From Selenomonas ruminantium subsp. lactilytica TAM6421 (GTDB taxonomy: Bacteria; Bacillota; Negativicutes; Selenomonadales; Selenomonadaceae), in assembly GCF_000284095.1 (NCBI RefSeq), contig NC_017068.1:372001-436000 (forward strand): 64,000 nt of DNA. The letters run 5' to 3'. The translations under genes and the position numbers were made by a program. Numbering within the stretch: the stretch's first letter is position 1; each line of letters opens with the position of its first letter. Below are positions 51,215-60,768 of this stretch, in pieces. Under the pieces are notes generated by a model that was not told the DNA's origin, did no database searches, and saw only the letters and a program-made list of their open reading frames with translations.

Positions 51215-52266
51215 TTCAGCGCCTGTTTCAGCCTATCTGCCACCATTTCCGGGGTGATGGCTTTCATGCAGGCGTTGGTTTTGTATTTGCATTTTGTTTT
51301 GAGACAGCGCCTGCATTCGTGGGGGCTGATGATGAACTCGTGGCCTGCAGTCAGGGGGCCGTAGACATCGGGCTGGGTGGGGCCCCAGAGGGAAAGGGTT
51401 CGGCAGCCTACGGCGTCGGCGATGTGCAGAGGGCCGGTATCACAGGACAGGAGCAAATCCGCACTCTTCAGCAGGGCGGCCAGCTCGATGAGATTTGTTT
51501 CGCCGGCAATGGAGAGGCTGGGGCGGTTCATCTGCTTTTGGGCGGCGGCGATAAATTCCGCTTCGCCGGGGCTGCCGCAGAAGACGATCTGCACATCTTC
51601 CGGCAGGTCACGCAGGGCCAACCCGAAGTTTTCCGGTTCCCAGTTCTTGTCCGGCCAGGTGGTGCGTACCGTAACCATCAAAATGGGATGGGCTGTGTCA
51701 ATGGCGTGTTCCTGCCAGAACTTCCCGGCAAAACCTTCCATGTCAGCGGGCAGCTGCAATGTCAGTCCCGGCGTGAAGTCTTCCTGTTGGAAGCCCAGAG
51801 GCATCAGGGCGCTCAGATAGCGGCGCACCTTGTGGGGACTTTCAATATTGGGAGCCATTTCGCTCATAAAGAAGGGGTTGCCCTCGTGGCGCTCGTGGAT
51901 GCCGATGCGCCGTTTGGCTCCCGAAAGTATGGCCAGAATGCCTGTGAGGAAAAGCCCCTGAATATCGAGAACCAGGTCAAAGTGCCGTGCCTTTAAGAGG
52001 GTACGGGCTTTTTTTAGTTCCCGGTAAGCGGTGGGCAGGTCAAAGCCGGCAAAGGCCTTGTCCAATGGCCGTCTGTCCCAGACAAGGAGCTCGTCGATAT
52101 AGGGATTTTCCGCCAGCAGTTTATCGGCAGGCGGGCTCACCAGCCAGGTGATATGGGCGTCCGGCTGCAGTCTTTTGAGCTCCCGGGCCACGGGGGTGGC
52201 GTGGAGCACATCACCGATGGCAGACAGGCGCAGGATCAGGATTTTTTTTCCGTGCTTATTTTCCAT
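51199..52266 (-). CDS. glycosyltransferase family 9 (heptosyltransferase-like)
   Basis: A 355-residue GT9 protein. N-terminal ILILRLSAIGDVLHATPVAR and C-terminal LLLSCDTGPLHIADAVGCRT are the hallmarks of ADP-heptose:LPS heptosyltransferases, which build the lipopolysaccharide inner core on the cytoplasmic face. The C-terminal codons NCSL and the TGA come from the terminal repeat of the neighbouring 607-bp element, so the natural C-terminus may have been altered. It is divergent from the helicase gene. Confidence 0.88.
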   Translation of the reverse strand: MENKHGKKILILRLSAIGDVLHATPVARELKRLQPDAHITWLVSPPADKLLAENPYIDELLVWDRRPLDKAFAGFDLPTAYRELKKARTLLKARHFDLVLDIQGLFLTGILAILSGAKRRIGIHERHEGNPFFMSEMAPNIESPHKVRRYLSALMPLGFQQEDFTPGLTLQLPADMEGFAGKFWQEHAIDTAHPILMVTVRTTWPDKNWEPENFGLALRDLPEDVQIVFCGSPGEAEFIAAAQKQMNRPSLSIAGETNLIELAALLKSADLLLSCDTGPLHIADAVGCRTLSLWGPTQPDVYGPLTAGHEFIISPHECRRCLKTKCKYKTNACMKAITPEMVADRLKQALKNCSL

Positions 52267-52362
52267 AAAGGTTGGTTTTGCCTTTCGTTCATAGTAAAAT
52301 AATAAGATAAGTCTAATATTAGCACAGGAATAACAGATTGTCCAAGAGAAAGGGAACGGGCC

Positions 52363-55300
52363 ATGTTAAAAGATATAACCATCAAGTCGTTGGCCAGCAG
52401 TGATACGGTGTACCGGCGGGGGATTGAGTATTATTATGATGATGCAGTGGATGAACTGGCCAAGCTGGATAATGATGGCAGGGAATGGGAAGCTGTCGTA
52501 TATGGCAATTCAACATATACGGTCTATGTGAAGCTGGACAAGCGCAAGGAGAATATTGAGGATTACAGCTGTGATTGCCCGGCCGCTGAGCAGTATCTGG
52601 GGGCCTGCAAGCATGTGGTGGCGGTGCTGAAGGAAATCCAGGAAACACAGGAACATGAGCGGCCCCAGTCGGCCAAGGAAATCCTGCAGAGCGTCATCAA
52701 GAATATGGGGCTGGAGACGGCGGGCAATCTGCAGAAAAAAAAGCAGCAGGAGCAGCAAAGCCGGGCAGCCCAGCGCATGTTTGCAGCTTTTCAGCAGGCC
52801 CAGGCAGAAGATGTTGACCGGCGTACCGTGGGGCAGGCAGAGTATGCCCATCTGGTGCCCCGTCTGGTCACGGAATCCTATTATGGCGAGCATAACAATT
52901 GGCTGGAATTCCGCTTTGGCTTGGACAAATTATATGTGGTGAAGAATGCGGGCAATTTCGTGGAGGCTATGGAAAAGGGGGATTACTGGCAGCTGGGCTC
53001 GAAGAATTCCGTCCATCTGAGTTCGGTGCACTGGGGGGATGAGACGTCCGCCAAGCTCTATGACATGCTGCAGAAGTACAAGCGTATGGAACAGGGGATG
53101 TTTGCCGCCGGCGCAGGCGGTAACCGCTACTACTATATGAACACCCATTCCTATCTTTTCGATCAGAAGCAGTTCCGCTTGTCACCGGAAGCCCTGACAG
53201 AGTTTCTGGAGCTTATGGGGGATACGCCCTTCGAATTGCGGCTGGATGATGGGGAATGGGAAACGGTCAGAACAAGGACGGGTAATCCCCAGCTGGAATT
53301 GGAACTGGCAGAGGTTCATGGCGGCGGCGAATTGAAGGTCACGAAGGCCGATATCTCGACCTTGTCCAAGGACTGCCGCATCGTATATCAGGATGGTGTG
53401 ATCTACCAGAGTGACAGGAAATTTGCCCAAGGGTTGAAGCCGTTGGTGGATACTTTTGACGGCACCAACGCTATCCGGATAAACAGCCACGATCTGGCGG
53501 CCTTTTTTGGGCAGGTGCTGCCCCGCATGGAATTGGCGGCGGAAGTCAGGATCGCGCCGAAATTCATGGAGCAGTATGTGGTGCAGCCTCTTTCCGCAGA
53601 GCTCTATATTGACTACGAAGTGGACGGCATTGCCGTGCGACCAAAGTTTGCCTATGGGGATGCCGTATTCAATCCCCTGGTGGAAAAAGAACCGCCCCTC
53701 AGGGGCGGGCGGAAGCTGGTACGGGATGAATATCGGGAGCAGGAACTCATCACCCGGCTTACCCATTATGGCTTCCAGCCAAAGCGGGATCAGCTGGTGC
53801 AGAAGGATGAGGAAAAAAGCTATGAATTCCTGACGGAGGAGCTGCCCTTCCTGCCGGATTGGGTGGATGTATTCTATTCCGATGCCTTCGGCAACCGTCC
53901 GGTGCGGCCCATGCCCAAGGTCACGGCAGGGGTAAGCGTCAACGACATGGATCTGCTGGAGGTCACCTTCAATGCCAAGGATCTGGACTTTAACGAGCTT
54001 ATGGAAATCCTCGATTCCTACCGGCAGAAACGCAAGTATCATCGTTTGAAGGACAAGAGCTTCATCACCCTGGGGGAACAGCAGATGCAGGCCATTGCCG
54101 ATTTCGTGGACAATACGGGCATTGGCAAAAGCAAGGCTGAGGGCATGAAGGTGGAACTGCCCATGAATCAGGCCATGTATCTGGATGAACTGGCCCGGGC
54201 TGATGAAAGCCTGCGGCTGGAGCGCAGCAAGGAGTTCCGGGCCATCGTGCGGGATATCCGCCATCCTGAGGACAGCGAGGCCGAAGTGCCGGCGAGCCTG
54301 AAGGATATCCTGCGTGATTATCAGGTGACGGGCTTCAACTGGCTGTCCAATCTGGCAGGTTATCACTTGGGTGGCATTCTGGCCGACGATATGGGGCTGG
54401 GCAAGACCTTGCAGGTCATTGCCTTCCTGCTGTCCAAGCAGGATAAGAACCAGCCGCCCTCTTTGGTGGTGGCACCGACTTCGCTGATGTATAACTGGCT
54501 CGATGAAATCGAGCATTTTGCCCCGGAGCTCAAGGCCTGTGCTGTGGCTGGTACCAAGGCGGAACGGGAAAAGATTCTGGCTGAGGCCGATGCCAGCTTT
54601 GATGTGCTGATCACTACCTATAATATGCTCAAGCGGGATATCGATATGTATGAGAAGCGACGTTTCCGTTACGCCTTTTTGGATGAGGCCCAGCATATCA
54701 AGAATCCCACGACCCAGAATGCAAGGGCGGTGAAGCGTCTGAAGACCAGCGGCTACTTTGCCCTGACGGGTACGCCCATTGAAAACACCCTGACGGAACT
54801 TTGGTCAATCTTCGATTTCCTGATGCCGGGGTATCTGCTTTCCCATAAGAAATTCAAGGACCGCTACGAAACCCCCATCGTACGGGAGCAGGACGAACGC
54901 AGCCTCAAGGATTTAAAGCGCCATGTGATGCCCTTTATCCTGCGGCGTATGAAAAAGGACGTGTTGACGGAACTGCCCGACAAAGTGGAGCGCAAGATGG
55001 TAAGCTCCATGACGCCGAAGCAGGAAAAGGTCTATCAGGGCTGGTTCCTAAAGAGTCAGAAGGAATTTGCCCAGCAGCTGGCGGCGGGGGACGACAGCCG
55101 CATCAAGATCTTGGCCATCCTCACCCGCCTGCGGCAGATTGCCTGCGATCCTGCCATGTTTTTGGAAGGTTATACCGGCGGTTCCGGCAAGCTGGATCAG
55201 CTGGAGGAACTGGTGGGGGAGGCCGTGGACGGCGGCCACCGCATCCTGATCTTCTCCCAGTTCACCACCATGCTTTCCCATATCGGGGAACGGCTGAAGG

Positions 55301-55695
55301 AGCAGGGCATCGACTATTACTATCTGGATGGTTCTACGCCTTCGCTGGAGCGTATCCGTCTGGTCAAATCCTTCAATGAAGGGAATACGCCGGTATTCCT
55401 GATTTCCCTGAAAGCCGGCGGCACGGGACTGAATCTTACAGGGGCGGATATGGTCATCCATTTCGATCCCTGGTGGAACCCGGCGGTGGAGGATCAGGCC
55501 ACCGACCGTGCTTATCGTCTGGGGCAGAAGAACAATGTGCAGGTCATCCGTCTGCTGGCCAAGGGCACCGTGGAGGAAAAGATCTATGAGCTCCAACAGA
55601 AGAAGAAATCCCTGATCGACCAGATGATCCAGCCCGGAGAAAACTTCCTGTCACGGCTGACGGACGAAGAAATTCGCGAACTGTTCCAGAAATAA
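52363..55695 (+). CDS. SWIM zinc-finger and SNF2-family helicase
   Basis: An 1110-residue protein. A SWIM zinc finger (CDC..CKHV, about residues 69-84) near the N-terminus, a large bacterial SNF2-associated middle region (about 130-640), then SNF2 ATPase with DDMGLGKTLQ and DEAQ-box FLDEAQHIKN, and helicase C domain (ILIFSQFTTMLSHI through ATDRAYRLGQ). Such enzymes translocate on double-stranded DNA to remodel nucleoprotein or RNA polymerase complexes. The gene is monocistronic and complete. Confidence 0.93.
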   Translation: MLKDITIKSLASSDTVYRRGIEYYYDDAVDELAKLDNDGREWEAVVYGNSTYTVYVKLDKRKENIEDYSCDCPAAEQYLGACKHVVAVLKEIQETQEHERPQSAKEILQSVIKNMGLETAGNLQKKKQQEQQSRAAQRMFAAFQQAQAEDVDRRTVGQAEYAHLVPRLVTESYYGEHNNWLEFRFGLDKLYVVKNAGNFVEAMEKGDYWQLGSKNSVHLSSVHWGDETSAKLYDMLQKYKRMEQGMFAAGAGGNRYYYMNTHSYLFDQKQFRLSPEALTEFLELMGDTPFELRLDDGEWETVRTRTGNPQLELELAEVHGGGELKVTKADISTLSKDCRIVYQDGVIYQSDRKFAQGLKPLVDTFDGTNAIRINSHDLAAFFGQVLPRMELAAEVRIAPKFMEQYVVQPLSAELYIDYEVDGIAVRPKFAYGDAVFNPLVEKEPPLRGGRKLVRDEYREQELITRLTHYGFQPKRDQLVQKDEEKSYEFLTEELPFLPDWVDVFYSDAFGNRPVRPMPKVTAGVSVNDMDLLEVTFNAKDLDFNELMEILDSYRQKRKYHRLKDKSFITLGEQQMQAIADFVDNTGIGKSKAEGMKVELPMNQAMYLDELARADESLRLERSKEFRAIVRDIRHPEDSEAEVPASLKDILRDYQVTGFNWLSNLAGYHLGGILADDMGLGKTLQVIAFLLSKQDKNQPPSLVVAPTSLMYNWLDEIEHFAPELKACAVAGTKAEREKILAEADASFDVLITTYNMLKRDIDMYEKRRFRYAFLDEAQHIKNPTTQNARAVKRLKTSGYFALTGTPIENTLTELWSIFDFLMPGYLLSHKKFKDRYETPIVREQDERSLKDLKRHVMPFILRRMKKDVLTELPDKVERKMVSSMTPKQEKVYQGWFLKSQKEFAQQLAAGDDSRIKILAILTRLRQIACDPAMFLEGYTGGSGKLDQLEELVGEAVDGGHRILIFSQFTTMLSHIGERLKEQGIDYYYLDGSTPSLERIRLVKSFNEGNTPVFLISLKAGGTGLNLTGADMVIHFDPWWNPAVEDQATDRAYRLGQKNNVQVIRLLAKGTVEEKIYELQQKKKSLIDQMIQPGENFLSRLTDEEIRELFQK

Positions 55696-55728
55696 GTCCT
55701 TTGTTCATTCGTTGCTTGGACGGCGTGA

Positions 55729-55890
55729 GGCGGCTATTGTGCGTCCGCTTTGCCTTGAAGCTAAAATTCTTTTTTGCCTTTTATTAATATCCTGACCAGT
55801 CAAAACTCGCTGTGCTCAGACAGTTGACTGGTCAGGATATTTTCGTGTAGGCAAAAAAAAATTTCCTAACGCTCCCGCACAACAGCCGCC
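55729..55890. repeat. long palindrome, hairpin type II copy 2
   Basis: An inner perfect 18-bp stem (55786-55803 with 55824-55841) extends outward through TTTTTTGCC/GGCAAAAAA to an outer GGCGGCTATTGTGCG (55729-55743) pairing with 55876-55890 at 14 of 15. The apex ACTCGCTGTGCTCAGACAG matches the 2.7-kb palindrome. It follows the helicase gene and may terminate it. 55891-55980 holds nothing clear. Confidence 0.8.
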
Positions 55891-55984
55891 CCACGGCTGC
55901 GCGAAGGAAGATTTTCGGCTGATTGTTTGGTTAGATTATTCCATTGCAAAGGCATTAGAACGGTAAAAAAGAATAAAATTGTGG

Positions 55985-56016
55985 CTGTTCTCCCTCAGGG
56001 AGGGCAGTTTTTTAAT
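55985..56016 (+). terminator. small terminator-like hairpin
   Basis: CTGTTCTCCCT and GGGAGGGCAG pair imperfectly and are followed by TTTTTT. It lies upstream of the rnf promoter. Confidence 0.5.
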
Positions 56017-56075
56017 GTTTAGAAATAAAAATTGTCTTTAATAATAAAAAAATAATAAAAATAAAAAACAGGATT

Positions 56076-56103
56076 TTGACTGTATGAAATCGAATAGTAT
56101 GTA
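56076..56103 (+). promoter_or_regulatory. possible promoter of the rnf operon
   Basis: TTGACT (56076-56081) and TATGTA (56098-56103) with 16-bp spacing. The -10 is weak. Confidence 0.4.
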
Positions 56104-56129
56104 TTGTGTACCTTGTGGAGGTGATGAAG

Positions 56130-56555
56130 ATGAAACAGGAACAAGGTATTGTGTTGGAAACAGAGGGCAGCACGGCCAAGATCCGAGTGGGACGTCATGA
56201 GGAGTGTGGCTCCTGCGGTGCCTGCGGCGGGGCCCAGCGGGTGGTGGTGGAAGCGGCCAATCCCGTGGAGGCCAAGGCCGGGGATAAAGTGCTTTTTGAG
56301 TTCCGGGAGGAAAATGTGCTGACCGGGGCCTTCGTGGTCTTTATCCTGCCTTTGCTGTTTGGTGCAGTGGGGGCGGTGATCGGTCATTTTACAGCACCGC
56401 TGCTGGATGAGAACGGCAGCCTGCCCTATGTGCTGGGAGCGTTGATCTTCTTCCTGATTGCCTTGGTCATCGTGAAGCGATTTGACCGCAAGGCAGCGAA
56501 AGATCAGGCATTGAAACCGGTGATTGTCGAGATTTTGGACAAGCATCAGTCTTAA
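56130..56555 (+). CDS. rseC: RseC/MucC-like membrane protein
   Basis: A 142-residue protein with a cysteine cluster (C26, C29, C32 in CGSCGACGG) before two membrane segments (about 68-90 and 103-122). This matches RseC/MucC, whose genes often accompany rnf and whose products are linked to redox control of SoxR or sigma-E in proteobacteria; here a role with Rnf maturation or reduction is inferred. ATG 56130 is 5-7 nt after GGAGGTGA and is preferred over 56124 and 56106. rnfC follows after 42 bp. Confidence 0.8.
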   Translation: MKQEQGIVLETEGSTAKIRVGRHEECGSCGACGGAQRVVVEAANPVEAKAGDKVLFEFREENVLTGAFVVFILPLLFGAVGAVIGHFTAPLLDENGSLPYVLGALIFFLIALVIVKRFDRKAAKDQALKPVIVEILDKHQS

Positions 56556-56597
56556 TACATATGGTTTTGTTTTAGGAGAGTTACAAGAGGTGATTGT

Positions 56598-57977
56598 ATG
56601 TTCGGAAGTTTTCTGGGCGGTATTCATCCCAAGGACGGCAAGGATCTGGCTAAGGACAAGCCAATTGAAAATATGCCCGTGCCGGCAGAACTCGTGGTTC
56701 CCATGGGGCAGCATATCGGTGCTCCCTGTGCACCCACGGTCAAGGTGGGGGACGAGGTCAAGCGGGGGCAGCTGATTGGCACAAGTCCTGCCTTTATGCA
56801 TGCCGATATCCATGCGCCGGTGTCCGGCAAGGTGGTGAAGGTGGAGCCAAGGCCCCATTCGGGCATGGGCAGCTGCCTGAGCGTGGTCATCGCCAATGAC
56901 GGCAAGGATGAATGGGCAGAGGGACTGCCGCTTACGCGCAATTGGCAGACCATGGAGAATGAGGAAATCCTGGCAGCCATCCAAGCTGCTGGCATTGTGG
57001 GCATGGGGGGGGCCACCTTCCCGGCTCATATCAAATTGAAGCCGGCCAAGCCTGTGGACATCCTCATCCTGAACGGAGCGGAGTGCGAGCCGTATCTGAC
57101 TGCGGACTATCGGCTGATGCTGGAAGAGGGCGAAAAGATCATCACCGGCACGCAGATCCTGCAAAAGATTTTAGGCGTAAAGCGCACGGTCATTGGTATT
57201 GAGGACAATAAGCCCGAGGCAATCAAGGCCATGCAGAAGGCGGCCCAGGGCACCGATATTGAAGTGGCAGCCCTCAAGACCAAGTACCCCCAGGGGGCAG
57301 AGAAAATGCTCATCAAGGTCATTTCCGGCCGGGAAGTGCCCATGGGCGGCCTGCCTATGGATGTGGGGGCTGTGGTGCAGAATGTGGGCACCGTGGCGGC
57401 CATTGCCGATGCCGTGGAACATGGTTTGCCCCTTACTGAGCGCATCACCACTGTGACCGGCGATGCCATCAAAGAGCCAAAGAATCTGCGCATCCGCATC
57501 GGCACGCCTTATCAGGCGGCTATTGACTACTGTGGCGGCTTCAAGGAACAGCCCAAGAAGCTGATTGCCGGCGGCCCCATGATGGGTATGGCCCAGGCCA
57601 CAGCCCAGGTTCCCGTGATGAAGGGTTCTTCCGGCATATTGGCTTTGACGGCCAAGCAGGTGGACCACGGCCCGGAGATGAACTGCATCCGCTGCGGCAA
57701 ATGCGTCAAGGCCTGTCCCATGGGACTGGTGCCCAGCATGCTTTCCATATTGTCAGAGCGTCAGGCCTATGAAGCCTGCCGGGATGATTACGGCCTGATG
57801 AATTGCGTGGAATGCGGCTGCTGCACCTTCGTATGCCCTGCCAAGCGCAATATCGTGCAGTATATCAAGAATGCCAAGGGTGTGATCCGGGCAGAACAGA
57901 TGAAAGCCAAGGCGGCAGCCGAGGCGAAGAAGAAAGCTCAGGAAGCTGCGGAAGGGAAAAAGGAGGCGGTCAAATGA
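56598..57977 (+). CDS. rnfC: Rnf complex subunit C
   Basis: A 459-residue peripheral subunit. N-terminal barrel-sandwich region with HAPVSGKVVKVEPRPHSG, NADH/FMN-binding Rossmann-like region with the glycine-rich GMGGATFPAHIK, then two [4Fe-4S] motifs: C363, C366, C369, C373 and C403, C406, C409, C413. It is the NAD+-interacting end of the ferredoxin:NAD+ oxidoreductase. The C-terminal Ala/Lys-rich tail overlaps rnfD by 4 bp. Confidence 0.95.
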   Translation: MFGSFLGGIHPKDGKDLAKDKPIENMPVPAELVVPMGQHIGAPCAPTVKVGDEVKRGQLIGTSPAFMHADIHAPVSGKVVKVEPRPHSGMGSCLSVVIANDGKDEWAEGLPLTRNWQTMENEEILAAIQAAGIVGMGGATFPAHIKLKPAKPVDILILNGAECEPYLTADYRLMLEEGEKIITGTQILQKILGVKRTVIGIEDNKPEAIKAMQKAAQGTDIEVAALKTKYPQGAEKMLIKVISGREVPMGGLPMDVGAVVQNVGTVAAIADAVEHGLPLTERITTVTGDAIKEPKNLRIRIGTPYQAAIDYCGGFKEQPKKLIAGGPMMGMAQATAQVPVMKGSSGILALTAKQVDHGPEMNCIRCGKCVKACPMGLVPSMLSILSERQAYEACRDDYGLMNCVECGCCTFVCPAKRNIVQYIKNAKGVIRAEQMKAKAAAEAKKKAQEAAEGKKEAVK

Positions 57978-58984
57978 GTGAGGAAGTAATGAAAAAGGAA
58001 CCGGAACTCTTTACGGTGTCTGTATCGCCTCATATCCGTGACGATGAAACCATCAGCCATATCATGTGGCAGGTCAATGCGGCGCTTTTGCCGGCGGCGC
58101 TCTTTGCCATCTGGTGGTTTGGTATCCCTGCACTTATCAATATGTTAGTCGGTGTGGTCTTTGCCGTTTTAGGGGAATACATTTGGCAGAAAGGCATGCA
58201 TCAGCCCATTACGGCCTTTGATGGCAGTGCCTGCATTACCGGCCTTTTGCTGGCCATGTCCATGTCGCCGCTGCTGCCGCCGTACATGGTGGCCATTGGT
58301 TCCCTGCTGGCGATCATTGTGGCCAAGCAGTCCATGGGGGGCTTAGGCTTCAATATCTTCAATCCCGCCCATATCGGCCGGGCGGCGCTCATGGTGTCCT
58401 GGCCGGTGGCCATGACCACCTGGACGAAAATGACGGATTGCAGTGGCGGCGTGGATGCCATGACCTCGGCAACTCCCCTCAATATCCTCAAGATGCAGGG
58501 CTATGATGCCCTGGTGGCCACCTTTGGCAGTCAGTCGGACTTATACTGGAATCTCTTTATCGGTACCCGCAATGGTTCCCTGGGGGAAACCAGCACCCTG
58601 TTGCTTTTATTGGGCGGCTTGTATCTGATCTGGAAAGGCTATGTGAACTGGCAGGTGCCTGTGACCATGATCGCCACGGTGGCAGTGCTGACCTGGATCT
58701 TCGGCCCGGCAGGGCTCTTTACCGGCGATCCCCTGTTCCATATGATGGCGGGCGGCCTGATGCTGGGTGCTTTCTTCATGGCCACGGATATGGTGACCAT
58801 TCCCATGACCATCAAAGGTCAGCTGATTTTCGCAGTAGGGGCTGGGGCGCTTACAGTGCTGATTCGTCTGGTGGGGGGCTATCCTGAGGGGGTATGCTAT
58901 TCCCTGCTCTTGATGAATGCGGTGACGCCGCTGATCGACCGGTTCTGCAAACCGCGGATCTTTGGGGCAGGAGGTGCTAAATGA
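57974..58984 (+). CDS. rnfD: Rnf complex subunit D
   Basis: A 336-residue membrane subunit with about ten segments. T167 in MTSATPL is the expected covalent FMN attachment site. It carries part of the ion-translocating core. ATG 57974 overlaps the rnfC stop (ATGA) and the stop overlaps rnfG. Confidence 0.95.
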   Translation: MSEEVMKKEPELFTVSVSPHIRDDETISHIMWQVNAALLPAALFAIWWFGIPALINMLVGVVFAVLGEYIWQKGMHQPITAFDGSACITGLLLAMSMSPLLPPYMVAIGSLLAIIVAKQSMGGLGFNIFNPAHIGRAALMVSWPVAMTTWTKMTDCSGGVDAMTSATPLNILKMQGYDALVATFGSQSDLYWNLFIGTRNGSLGETSTLLLLLGGLYLIWKGYVNWQVPVTMIATVAVLTWIFGPAGLFTGDPLFHMMAGGLMLGAFFMATDMVTIPMTIKGQLIFAVGAGALTVLIRLVGGYPEGVCYSLLLMNAVTPLIDRFCKPRIFGAGGAK

Positions 58985-59544
58985 TGGGCAATAATGAACA
59001 TTCTACTTTCAAGATCGCCTTCAATCTGGCGGCGGCCTGCTTTATCTCCGGCATCGTCATCGGCTCTGTCTATTTTGTGACGGCTCCTGTGGCGGCGCAG
59101 AAAGCCGAGGAAATGAAGCAGGAGTCCATGAAGTCCCTGGTGCCGGAAGCGGAACACTTTACCGAAGTGGCCGGTCATGAAGGCTGGTTCGCGGCGGAAA
59201 AAGGCGGCAAGGCCATCGCCTATATCGTACCCGGCGAAAGCAAAGGCTATGGCGGCAAGATCAAGATGCTGGTAGCCGTAACCGCCGATGCCAAGGTCAT
59301 TGATTTTTCCATTTTAGAGCATAATGAGACGCCGGGGCTCGGTGACAATGCCCAAAAGCCGGCCTTCCGGCAGATGTTTGCGGGCAAGGGCGCCGACAAG
59401 CTGGAGGTCACGAAAGATCCGAACAACAAGGAGAATATCCAGGCCATGACCGGGGCGACGATTTCCTCCCGGGCCGTGACCAAGGGCGTGCGGGAGGCCG
59501 TGGAGGCTGTGGCCGCTTACAAGGCTGAGGGAGGTGCTAAGTGA
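58981..59544 (+). CDS. rnfG: Rnf complex subunit G
   Basis: A 187-residue protein with one N-terminal membrane anchor (about 12-36) and an extracytoplasmic FMN-binding domain. The covalent FMN threonine is T160 in MTGATISS. GYGGKIKMLVAV and ETPGLGDN are family blocks. Overlaps rnfD and rnfE at both ends. Confidence 0.95.
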   Translation: MMGNNEHSTFKIAFNLAAACFISGIVIGSVYFVTAPVAAQKAEEMKQESMKSLVPEAEHFTEVAGHEGWFAAEKGGKAIAYIVPGESKGYGGKIKMLVAVTADAKVIDFSILEHNETPGLGDNAQKPAFRQMFAGKGADKLEVTKDPNNKENIQAMTGATISSRAVTKGVREAVEAVAAYKAEGGAK

Positions 59545-60182
59545 TGAAGGAACATTGGCAAATATTCAGCAAGGGCCTGATTGCCGAAAATCCGATTTTC
59601 ATTCTGGCCCTGTCCCTGTGCCCGGCGCTGGCGGTAACCACGACGGTCATCAACGGTCTGACCATGGGGCTTACGGTGACTTTCGTCATCACCACCAATA
59701 ATGTGGTGGTATCCATCGTGCGCAAATGGGTGAATCCCAAGGTGCGCGTGCCGGTGTATATCACCTCCATTGCCACCATCGTGACGGTGGCGCAATTGGT
59801 ATTGCAGGCTTACTTCCCCGTGCTCTACAAGGCCATGGGCATCTATCTGGCATTGGTGGTGGTGTTCGCCATCATTTTGGCCAGAGCGGAGGTTTTCGCC
59901 TCTAAGAATGGCGTGTTCAAGTCTTTCCTCGATGGCTTTGGTATGGGCTGCGGCTTTACGCTGGCCATGCTGACCATTGCGGTGATCCGCGAGCTGATTG
60001 GCGCAGGTACTATCCTGGGCGTGCCGGTTTTCGGCGAGGGCTACAATCCCATGCTTATGATGATCCTGCCGCCGGGGGCCTTTATCCTGATCGGTTATCT
60101 GGTGGCGGCTTGCAAGACCTGGAACGCCAAGCAGGAAGAAAAAGCCCGCATCGCGGAGCTGAAAGCTGGAAAGGAGGCCTAA
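59544..60182 (+). CDS. rnfE: Rnf complex subunit E
   Basis: A 212-residue membrane subunit with six segments, homologous to RnfA and NqrD. It contributes with RnfA to the membrane Fe-S site and ion path; a CP motif lies in LALSLCPALAVT and a second cysteine in GFGMGCGFTLA. ATG overlaps the rnfG stop (TGATG). Confidence 0.95.
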   Translation: MKEHWQIFSKGLIAENPIFILALSLCPALAVTTTVINGLTMGLTVTFVITTNNVVVSIVRKWVNPKVRVPVYITSIATIVTVAQLVLQAYFPVLYKAMGIYLALVVVFAIILARAEVFASKNGVFKSFLDGFGMGCGFTLAMLTIAVIRELIGAGTILGVPVFGEGYNPMLMMILPPGAFILIGYLVAACKTWNAKQEEKARIAELKAGKEA

Positions 60183-60185
60183 CTC

Positions 60186-60761
60186 ATGGGAGAGTATTTA
60201 ACATTGTTTATCGGCGCTGTAGTGGTCAATAACTTCGTGCTGACGAAATTCCTGGGCCTCTGTATCTTCTTCGGTATCTCCAAGAACCTCAGTGCCTCGG
60301 TGGGCATGGGCATGGCGGTGACCTCCGTCATGACCATGAGCTCCATCCTGGCGTGGATCGTGTATTTCTTCGTGCTGGAACCATTGGGGCTGACCTTCCT
60401 GACCACCATCGTATTCGTGGTGCTCACGGCAAGTTTCGTGCAGCTCTTGGAACTGGTCATCAAGAAGCAGGCACCGGCTCTCTACAATATGTGGGGCATT
60501 TACCTGCTGCTGATTGCCACCAACTGTATTGTATTGGCCGTACCTCTCCTCAATGTGGAGAATAATTACAGCCTCTTGAAGAGCATTGTCTTTGCCATTG
60601 GCTCCGGTTTAGGCTTTGCCGTGGCCATCATCCTGATGGCCTCCCTGCGGGAAAAGCTGGTCTACGCCAATGTGCCCAAGCCATTGCAGGGCATCGGCAT
60701 CGCCTTTATCCTGGCAGGCATGCTGTCGTTGGCATTCCTGGGGTTCGCAGGCATGTTATAA
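60186..60761 (+). CDS. rnfA: Rnf complex subunit A
   Basis: A 191-residue six-segment membrane subunit paired with RnfE; cysteine in FLGLCIFFG and TNCIVLAVPLLN match the family. The stop codon is followed after 7 bp by a 607-bp palindromic element that separates it from rnfB. Confidence 0.95.
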   Translation: MGEYLTLFIGAVVVNNFVLTKFLGLCIFFGISKNLSASVGMGMAVTSVMTMSSILAWIVYFFVLEPLGLTFLTTIVFVVLTASFVQLLELVIKKQAPALYNMWGIYLLLIATNCIVLAVPLLNVENNYSLLKSIVFAIGSGLGFAVAIILMASLREKLVYANVPKPLQGIGIAFILAGMLSLAFLGFAGML

Positions 60762-60768
60762 CAGATAT

